Below the pieces are notes generated by a model. It was not told where the DNA came from. It did no database searches and worked only from the letters and a program-made list of their open reading frames with translations. A DNA stretch of 64,000 nucleotides from positions 41,968,750 through 42,032,749 of the forward strand of contig NC_079509.1 of the NCBI RefSeq assembly GCF_030052815.1, in the 5' to 3' direction. Positions 56,095 through 64,000 of this stretch are shown in pieces. The first letter of the stretch is position 1. Each line of letters begins with the position of its first letter. The stretch is from Hevea brasiliensis. Its lineage: Eukaryota > Streptophyta > Magnoliopsida > Malpighiales > Euphorbiaceae. A program made the position numbers and the translations under genes.

Positions 56095-57495
56095 TTAAAT
56101 TAAAATCAACTTGGATCAAGGGACCAGAGGTTGATAACAGGAAATGTAAATGCAGGAAATTAAAATCAACTTAGATCAAGGAACCAGAGGTTGATAACAG
56201 GAAATTTAAATTGCAAGAAATTAAAATCAACTTAGATCAAGGAACCAGAGGTTGATAGCAGGAAATTTAAATTGCAGGAAATTAAAATCAACTTAGATCC
56301 AGGAACCAGAGGTTGATAACAGGAAAAGTAAATCGCAGGAAATTAAAATAAACTTAGATCAAGGAACCAGAGGTTGATAACAGGAAATTTAAATTGCTGG
56401 AAATTAAAATCAACTTAGATCGAGGAACCAGAGGTTGATAACAGGAAATTTAAATTGCAAGAAATTAAAATCAACTTAGATCAAGGAACCAGGGGTTGAT
56501 AGCAGGAAATTTAAATTGCAGGAAATTAAAATCAACTTAGATCCAGGAACCAGAGGTTGATAACAGGAAAAGTAAATTGCAGGAAATTAAAATCAACTTA
56601 GATCGAGGAACCAGAGGTTGATAACAGGAAATTTAAATTGCAAGAAATCAAAATCAACTTAGATCAAGGAACCAGAGGTTGACAACAGGAAATTTAAATT
56701 GCTGGAAATTAAAAATCAACTTAGATCAAGGAACCAGAGGTTGATAACAGGAAATTTAAATTGCTGGAAATTAAAATCAACTTAGATCAAGGAACCAGAG
56801 GTTGATAACAGGAAATTTAAATTGCAAGAAATTAAAATCAACTTAGATCAAGGAACCATAGGTTGATAACAGGAAATTTAAATTGCTGGAAATTAAAAAT
56901 CAACTTAGATCAAGGAACCAGAGGTTGATAACAGGAAATTTAAATTGCTGGAAATTAAAATCAACTTAGATCAAGGAACCAGAGGTTGATAACAGGAATT
57001 TAAATTGCAAGAAATTAAAATCAACTTAGATCAAGGAACCAGAGGTTGATAACAGGAAATTTAAATTGCTGGAAATTAAAATCAACTTAGATCAAGGAAC
57101 CAGAGGTTGATAACAGGAAATTTAAATTGCAAGAAATTAAAATCAACTTAGATCAAGGAACCAGAGGTTGATAACAGGAAATTTAAATTGCAAGAAATTA
57201 AAATCAACTTAGATCGAGGAACCAGAGGTTGATAACAGGAAATTTAAATTGCAAGAAATTAAAATCAACTTAGATCGAGGAACCAGAGGTTGATAACAGG
57301 AAATTTGAATTGCAAGAAATTAAAATCAACTTAGATCAAGGAACCAGAGGTTGATAACAGGAAATTTAAATTGCAAGAAATTAAAATCAACTTAGATCAA
57401 GGAACCAGAGGTTGATAACAGGAAATTTAAATTGCTGGAAATTAAAATCAACTTAGATCAAGGAACCAGAGGTTGATAACAGGAAATTTAAATTG
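56095..57495. repeat. Tandem array, ~60-bp unit, about 23 copies
   Basis: Units read attaaaatcaacttagatc, then aaggaaccagaggttgata, then acaggaaatttaaattgc, then aagaa or tggaa. Variation is slight; the caagaaa and ctggaaa forms and an added A (attaaaaatcaac) mark subtypes that alternate in blocks, so multi-unit segments were duplicated. The array lies between the antisense ORF and pol; tandem repeats at this place are known for Tat/Ogre elements. It has no CRISPR-like unique spacers. Confidence 0.95.
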
Positions 57496-58358
57496 CACTT
57501 ACAAAGCAAGCCTAATCCGGACACAAGAAGTTCTTCCCCAATGAAGTGTTCTTAACAGAATCCCGAAGGCCAAAGATTAATGGAGGACGAGTTGCAAGAC
57601 TTGACCTATGACCCCACTTTTCAAATGCCCTTCTTTCGTTTTTGACTTTTTCCCGAAAAGCGCCCTTACGGGTTTTCACTTCCCCTTCGTCCATATGACT
57701 AGAAACGCCCTTTCGGGTTTTCACCTCTACTGTTTTTTTTTTTTATTTTTTTTTATTTTAAAGATGCACTTTCGGGTTTTCATCCCTATTTCCTTTTATA
57801 TACCCTTTTCCTGGTCATTCCCTGCAAATCTCATAGTAAAGTACGTGAGGTTATCAATTGTTAGATCCTAATCTTATGGCAAAAATTTTAACTGATTAAT
57901 AGCGCATTAAATAACGAGATTGCAGAAGAATAATGTTAAAGAATAAATATAAGGGAAGGATAGAAGCATAGGGAATGAAGTAGGACTTTATTACGTTTTA
58001 ATAAAAACAAAGATAGAGTTTCAAAGAAGAAAGGTACAAGGATAGATCTCACATATTCCTTGTGGCTGGCTTTGGAATCCCTTAACTGCCATTATTTCAA
58101 GTTTTCTGGAGCCTCATGTCACGACGGTTTATTTCCTTTCTCGATCTTATGCTTCTTTCCTTATTTCTCCATTTTGGTTCTTGGGATGCCCTTTCAGGTT
58201 TTCACCCCTAGATTTTTTTTTTTTTTTTTTTAACTTACTTTTTCAGGATGCCCTTCCGGGTTTTCATCCTTCACTCATTTTGCTGAAGGCACCCTCTCGG
58301 GTTTTCACCCTCTTTCCCACATTTTGCTAGGAGCACCCTTTCGGGTTTTCACTCCTAC

Positions 58359-58396
<38 letters not shown>
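57496..58396 (-). repeat. Tat 2 region 3' of pol with seven hairpin motifs
   Basis: On the element's RNA strand the motif GGGTGAAAACCCGAAAGGGT occurs in variants at about 57662-57682, 57706-57727, 57765-57787, 58186-58210, 58247-58271, 58289-58312 and 58332-58354. Each copy can pair as GGGU-GAAA-ACCC or as CCC-GAAA-GGG. T runs lie between copies and a ~30-base T run (A on RNA) abuts the integrase stop. Tat 1 has one copy only (19337-19362). Confidence 0.8.
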
Positions 58397-58400
<4 letters not shown>

Positions 58401-59842
58401 GCATAGTATCTCTTGACGGTGTCAGCGTTCACAGGCCTTGGAAACTCTTCACCGTCCATGTGGGTCAAGATCAAGGCTCCTCCAGAAAATGCCTTCTTAA
58501 CCACATAGGGTCCCTCGTAGGTTGGTCACCATTTGCCCCGGGGATCATTTTGATTCGGCAGTACTTTCTTCAGAACTAGGTCCCCGAGTTGGAATTCGCG
58601 TGGGCGAACGCTTTTGTCAAATGCCTTAGCCATTCTCCTCTGGTATAACTGCCCATGACATGTCGCTGTTAATCTTTTCTCATCCAGCAAGTTTAACTGA
58701 TCCAACCTCGATCGGATCCATTCTGACTCATCAATCCCAGATTCCTTCAGGATCCTTAGGGAAGGAATTTCAACTTCTACAGGTAATACTGCTTCCATCC
58801 CGTAAACTAGTGAGTACGGAGTTGCCCCGGTTGAGGTTCTTACAGAAGTCCGGTATGCGTGAAGAGCGTAAGGGAGCATATCATGCCAATCCCTATATGT
58901 GACTGTCATTTTTTGGATTATCCTCTTGAGGTTTTTGTTTGCAGCTTCCACCGCTCCATTCATCTGGGGACGGTATGGGGAGGAATTGAGATGTCGGATT
59001 TTGTATTGATCACACAATTTTTGAATCTTTGGACCATTGAGATTCGTGGCATTGTCAGTGATGATTTTATTGGGGAGACCATGCCGGCAGATGATATTGC
59101 TTCTGAGAAATTTGAGAAACGTATTCTGTGTGATGTGCGCATAGGATGTCGCCTCGACCCACTTGGAGAAATAGTTGATGGCTACAAGGATGAATCTGTG
59201 CCCATTGGATGCCTTGGGATTGATGGGACCAATCACATCGATGCCCCACATTGCGAAAGGCCATGGCGAGACGAGGTTGAACAACTTGTGAGGTGGCACA
59301 TTTATCGGATCTGCATAGATTTGACACTTATGGCATTTTCGGAAATATTCGATGCAATCCTTTTCCATTGTAGTCTAAAAATATCCCCGTCACATGATTT
59401 GCTTAGCCATCATGTGCCCATTGGCATGGGTTGCACAGTTTCCCTCATGCGTCTCGAAAAGGATTTTCTTTGCCTCCTTTGCATCCACACATCTCAACAA
59501 TTCGCCATTGGAGCTTCTCTTGTATACGGCTTCTCCACTGGGGAAGTATCCCAATGCTAATCTCCGAATCATCCTTCTTTCGTTTTTGCTGGCCCCTGGA
59601 GGGAATTCTCTGGTTCTGATGTAGACCAGGATGTCATGATACCAAGGTTTACCATCGGGTTCTTCCTCAATCATGAAGCAATATGCTGGCTCACTTCTTG
59701 CTTTAATCTTCAATGTTTGAATCATCTGACCCTCTTCGATTTGAGCCATAACAGCTAGAGTAGCTAAGGCATCAGCAAATTGATTCTTGTCCCTACTAAG
59801 GTGAGTGAAAGAGATTTCTTCGAATTTCTTAATCAGCTCCAA
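58397..59842 (-). pseudogene. Tat 2 integrase
   Basis: Block 59842-59390 holds the linker after RNase H and the start of the HHCC region (FETHEGNCATHANGHMMAKQ). A TAG near 59375 separates it from block 59368-58526, which has CIEYFRKCHKCQ and the core with Asp in WGIDVIGPINPK, Asp in IITDNATNLNGP and Glu in MNGAVEAANKN. A TGA near 58523 stands after GKW; the frame then continues to the usual C-terminus and TAA at 58397-58399. Very close to the Tat 1 integrase, which lacks these two stops. Confidence 0.88.
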
Positions 59843-60640
59843 TAAGTACTTCGATACGGATTAGCTTCAGATCCTTGGTTTGCCATTCTCCTTTGACTTG
59901 ATAAATAATCAGGGCTGAGTCTCCATATACTTCCAACTTCCTGATTTTCATTTCGATGGCAGCCTGTAGTCCCATCACACAAGCTTCATATTCCGCGATG
60001 TTGTTGGTGCAGTCAAATCTCAACTTGACAGCTATCGGAAAGTGCTTTCCATCTGGGGATCTCAATACAGCTCCAATTCCATTACTGGACAAATTGACAT
60101 CACGTAAATACATTTCCCATACATCGGCCGTCCTCTTCTTCGCAGCCTACTTCATTAATGTGCTCATCGTGAACTCAAAATCCAGAGCTTCATAATCCCG
60201 GATAGGATTCTCTCATAGGAGGTCACGATTACACTACCTTTCACCGCTTCCGGTCATATAGACTATGTCATATTGGGAGAGTATGACCTGCCATTTAGCT
60301 ATCCTTCCTTGCACAACTGGGCTTTCAAATACATATTTGATAGGATCCATCCTGGAGATGAGCCATGTCTTCTGATTCAGCATGTAGTGCTTGAGGCGAT
60401 TCACGTCTGTGCTAATGCGCAGCAAGTCTTTTCTAAGAAAGAGTATCTTGACTCACAATCATTGAACTTCTTGCTCAAGTAATAAATAGCCCTTTCCTTT
60501 CGCCAGATCATCATGTTGTCCCAAAACGCACTCCCATCGAGTTCTCGTTGGACCGCCATATACGTGATAAGAGGCCTTCCTCGCCACTGTGGAACCAATC
60601 GTGGGCTGGTCAAGTATTGCTTAATTTTCTCAAAAGCCTC
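59829..60640 (-). pseudogene. Tat 2 dual RNase H region, frames broken
   Basis: Blocks 60613-60401 and 60425-60234 are the Gypsy-type RNase H (AIYYLSKKFNDCESRYSFLE, SRMDPIKYVFES). Block 60113-59829 is the archaeal-like RNase H (NGIGAVLRSPDGKHFPIA, NNIAEYEACVMGL, VYGDSALIIYQVKGEW); its first Asp motif is damaged (MYLRDVN instead of the MYFDGAVN of Tat 1) because of small gaps near 60100. Several gaps fall where Tat 1 has CAG or CTG (60085-60245, 60505-60600). Confidence 0.8.
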
Positions 60641-61832
60641 CTAGCAAACTGAATCCCACTGAGTGGAATTATTCTTCCGGAGTAGTCTGAAAATAGGCTC
60701 AGCTTTGGCAGTGAGATTAGAAATAAATCTCAAATGTAGTTCAATTTTCCCAGAAATCGCGCACCTCCCTTTCTGTTTTTGGGGATGGCATTTCTTGAAT
60801 AGCTCGAACCTTGTCTGGATCAACCTCTATTCCCCTCTCGCTTACTATGAATCCTAACAACTTTCCCGATCTAGCTCCGAATATGCATTTGGCAAGGTTC
60901 AGTTTCAACTGGTATCTTCTGAGTCTCTCGAATACCCTCCTCATCACCTGTACGTGGCTTTCTTTTCCTCTGGATTTAATGATCATATCATCCACATACA
61001 CTTCCACCTCTTTATGCATCATATCGTGGAATAATGTGACCATTGCGCGCTGGTAGGTAGCACCAGCATTCTTCAACCCGAAAGGCATGACCCGATAGCA
61101 AAACACTCCCCATTGAGTGATGAAAGTAGTCTTATCGTTGTCTTCCTCATCCATCGGGATCTGATTGTACCCAGATGCCCCATCAATGCATGAGCACCTG
61201 CCCAATCCCGCAACATTGTCTACTAACACATCAATGTGGGGGAGAGGGAAATCATCTTTTAGACTTGCTTTATTAAGATCTCTGTAGTCAACGCACACCC
61301 TGACTCTCCCATCCTTCTTCATTACCGGGACGACATTAGCCACCCATTGGGGGTATTTGACCACTTCCAGGAACCCAGCATCATACTGTTTCTTGACTTC
61401 ATCCCGAACTTTGAGCAGTGTGTCGGGGTTCATTCTTCTTAACTTCTGCTTTACCGGAATTGTCCTCGGAATTAGGGGAATTTTATGTGTCACTATCCGA
61501 GGGTCCAAACCCACCATATCATCATAGCTCCAGGAAAATACGTCGAGGAATTCTTTAAGCAGACTGATCATATCTCCCAATTCTTCACTCTCCACTACCT
61601 TAAGTTCCCTTTTTTCTTCTTCTGTGCCTAAATTTATGGTGTGTGTTTCGTCTCCACAAGGCACTAGGGAGGGTTCATCCTTTTCATTGCTTTCCTTTGT
61701 AAGGTCTTCCTCAGAATCACTTGAAGTAATGGCAGTTATGGGGACTTCAAAATTAACCGGAAGAATTTCTGAGTCTATTGGATTATTAGGTGTTAATTGA
61801 TGAATGGTCCTGAACGAATGAAAATAGAACAT
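60641..61832 (-). pseudogene. Tat 2 reverse transcriptase
   Basis: Block 61832-60741 is open for 363 codons and keeps the N-terminal linker joined to the polymerase, which Tat 1 has lost: FLDVFSWSYDDMVGLDPRIV, VRVCVDYRDLNKASLKDDFP, GYNQIPMD, FCYRVMPFGLKNAGATYQRA and the catalytic YVDDMIIKSRG. It shifts frame near 60745 (after PSPKTEREVR) and continues in 60823-60641 (LRFISNLTAKAEPIFRLLRK). The catalytic motif is YVDD here and YMDD in Tat 1. Confidence 0.88.
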
Positions 61833-61989
61833 ATTATAAGGATGGAATTCAAAAGGAAAGGAAAAGAGATTTGGATTTAAAATGCGCTATTAATTCATTA
61901 ATATTTATGCCGTAAGAAAAAGGTCCATTTACAATATTACACTTGCCACCATGGACAAAATGATCAAGTGTAGATAACCAAAAGGTACT

Positions 61990-62900
61990 TTACTCGAAAT
62001 TGAGTACAGGGATGTCTTCTGCTGTCCAGTTGTCCAGCTTGCCCTCGCCATCAAGCGAGACCAGAGCTTCGTAGAAGGAACCCAGGTGAATGACATCGAT
62101 GGATGGGTCATCAGGTGATTCTTCCACATCTGCCGGATTGTTAATGACCGGTTTAGTGAATACATCCGTAATTCTCGGGACTACTTTCATTCTCCCGATT
62201 TTCTGGTCGAATCTCTGATCTCGAAGTCTGTTTCTCATCCAGAATCGCCCATCCATGAGAGCATCTTCCTCATAACCCAATCCGCAACGGCCTATCTTCT
62301 GGATAGCCGGTATCGGCTCCACGATCCCTTGCAAGGCAGTGCCTAGGCCTTTTCCCTCTTAATACCCATTTCTTGACATTACTTTGGCCACCATAGCCAT
62401 AGCCCCCTCCTTCCCGGTATCTTGTAATTTGAGGGCCTGGAAAGAGCTTTCCAACGACTCCTCAGCCGCTTCCACATAAGGAAGTGATTGCGGCTTGGTG
62501 ACCAATATGGCTTGGTGACCAATATGGCTTCTTCACCCCTTACAGTGATGATTTTGCCGTCCTTAATGTATTTTATTTTCTGGTGCAAAGTTGAAGGAAC
62601 AGCATTCGCAGAATGGATCCACGGCCTCCCCAACAACATAGTGTAGGCCGGCTCAATGTTCATCACCTGAAACGTGACGTTGAAAGTACATGCACCGACT
62701 TGGATTGGCAAGTCAATGTCTCCCAACACTTCTCTCCTGGTACCGTCAAAGGCTCTTACCACCATAGCACTCTGACGTATATACGATTGGTCGACCGACA
62801 GCCTGGCTAAGGTAGCGCTAGGCAGTACATTGAGGGCTGATCCGTTATCGATGAGGACCTTGGCCACTATACAACCCTTGCATTTCACAGTTACATGCAA
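61990..62900 (-). pseudogene. Tat 2 protease and following linker
   Basis: Block 62900-62379 is an aspartic protease: active-site VLIDNGSALNVLP (D-N-G, where many families have D-S/T-G), flap-region VVRAFDGTRREVLGDIDLPI and MLLGRPWIHSANAVPS. Block 62334-61990 is the linker to RT and ends SPDDPSIDVIHLGSFYEALV then TAEDIPVLNFE and a stop; the same end closes the Tat 1 gag frame. The sequence tatggcttggtgaccaa occurs twice near 62497-62528, a small tandem duplication that breaks the frame after the protease. The protease would cut the Gag-Pol precursor. Confidence 0.85.
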
Positions 62901-62962
62901 AGCTTTATTATGCCCTAAGCCTGCAGGGTCTATCTCCTCTTCAGAAAAGGCTACAAAGCTGG

Positions 62963-64000
62963 ATGCCTGGATTTGTTCTACTATCTTCTCAAACCGCCTG
63001 TGATGTCTGGTTTACAAAGGCCCGATCCAGATTCTCTGCAAGGCTTGTCGGTGGACTTCGAGCTCGAGATCGTGATAACAAAGTGAAATTCAGTGTGTGT
63101 CTTCCTCAACCGCTCCACTACATCATACTCACTGTTTCATTATTTGGAGCAGCTTCTTCCTCTTCTTTATGTTCAAGCAGGTCTACTTCCTGCTTTCTCA
63201 ACCTCCTCTTCAGATTTCTTGATGACTCTCCCATTTTTACTTTCCCTTTCCTCTTTTCTCTTTCCTCGTCCAGAACACCTCCCACTTCGAGTTATAAACT
63301 CGACTTCTTGCTCAGTGGAGAGGGCTTTGTGGCGATAACGGGCCGAGGACTGGTTTGGGGAGTAATATTGCTGGTAGGTCCAAAGATAAGTCATTCTCAA
63401 ATGCTCGTGAGGAGCAAAACATGGTTTTGGTGGTGCCGAGGTGAGGCAAGATTAGGAGCGGATGTACCGCTGACGCCTCGAGTGAAAACTTGGAAATTAT
63501 AGTTCCAAGGGACAGCGTGAGTATTGGTGACAGGAGTCAAGCGAGTTCGGATAACCGCATCGCGTGAGGCTACCGGGGTGAGAAGGTGATTCTGGTTTGG
63601 AGGTAGAAGCGCTTGGCTGAATCTAGTGGTGTTCATTCCCCTTCCGTATTTGACTTTGTCCGCATCTCGTAACTTTGAGGGATAACAAGTTCGACCTCTT
63701 GTTTGAATCCTCACAATCTCGCACTCATGGTCACCGCCTCCATGGTAAGGACATCCCGTATCTTTTCCCAACCCCGATATCCGGGGCAAAGGTAGCCTTC
63801 TCATCGCCATGGCAAAATCCTCAAAGTGAGGGATGAGCTCGTCTACCTCTGTGCCAACCTCTCTCAATCAGGCTCTATCATATTTACACCACTGCCCGCA
63901 TAATGGGTAGGCAGTGGGTTTGAGGTAAAATTGGTGAGGGAACCAATTCCATCGATCTTCAACCACCCATTTCGGAGTAAAGCGTGCACTCTCCTCCGAG
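62963..64000 (-). pseudogene. Tat 2 gag C-terminal part and gag-protease linker
   Basis: The minus frame at 64000-63868 matches Tat 1 gag just after its knuckle (GWLKID, SLTNFTSNPLPTHYAGSG, VNMIEPD), then breaks. The linker 63867-62963 has a CPYHGGGDHECE motif and YGRGMNTTRFSQALLPPNQN; an acidic/basic stretch rich in Glu, Lys and Arg is at 63338-63170. The pieces lie in several frames. This stretch and the protease are what Tat 1 has lost. The window ends inside gag. Confidence 0.7.

Larger units (their letters stand above)
39565..64000 (-). mobile_element. Tat-type Ty3/Gypsy element 2, incomplete at window end
   Basis: Minus-oriented element: gag (64000-63868, cut by the window), protease, RT, dual RNase H and integrase (to 58397), hairpin-motif region, 60-bp tandem array, antisense ORF (53450-55331, plus strand), then the 3' LTR (53290-51852 and 39697-39565) interrupted by chromovirus 2. 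About 1.1 kb of the LTR between these two pieces is absent. It is inserted in chromovirus 1. The 5' LTR must lie beyond 64000. Confidence 0.8.

Noticed and set aside
56095..57495. Regular repeat array that could be taken for a CRISPR
   Set aside because: Units follow each other directly without unique spacers, and the setting is a plant retrotransposon.
58859..59560. Plus-strand frame of 233 codons
   Set aside because: It is the complement of the Tat 2 integrase; the same shadow exists in Tat 1 (19850-20137), and its sequence has no own domain.

Overview
The window looks like repeat-rich nuclear DNA of a flowering plant, probably a eudicot; the species cannot be read from it. Evidence is a plant CACTA transposase with its usual domain set, a Ty1/Copia element, two Ty3/Gypsy chromoviruses with long LTRs, and two Ty3/Gypsy elements of the Tat type with a second RNase H. 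I see no rRNA, tRNA, CRISPR or prokaryotic feature. The only host-gene signal is a short set of exon-like blocks on the minus strand (10864-13555) that I could not name.

Layout. 1-7.6 kb: degenerate CACTA (En/Spm) element, minus strand, TNPD-like (7561-3861) and TNPA-like (3507-1896) parts. 7941-8976: a 1.04 kb non-autonomous DNA transposon with 17-bp terminal inverted repeats and an 8-bp (or 9-bp) target duplication. 9-14 kb: AT-rich DNA and the putative host exons. 13998-18914: Ty1/Copia element, plus strand, pseudogenised, its 3' LTR split by later insertions.

From 18.9 kb on the window is a nest. Copia's 3' LTR holds Tat element 1 (18915-32447, AGTGT duplication) and then chromovirus 1 (from 32507). 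Chromovirus 1 is broken off after RNase H at 39564 by the exact LTR terminus of Tat element 2 (39565 to beyond 64000). Tat 2 carries chromovirus 2 (39698-51851) inside its 3' LTR. The missing right parts of chromovirus 1 and of the Copia LTR should therefore lie beyond base 64000.

Most notable points: Tat 1 is not a normal LTR element. Its 5' LTR is followed head-to-head by a 2.85-kb inverted LTR copy, and the target duplication brackets the whole palindrome. Tat 2 keeps an antisense ORF with its own TATA box, a tandem array of about 23 units of 60 bp, and seven copies of a motif that can form two competing GAAA-tetraloop hairpins. Many differences between paired repeat copies are CTG/CAG versus TCG/CGA swaps, which suggests consensus errors at methylated CHG sites, so some frameshifts may not be real.
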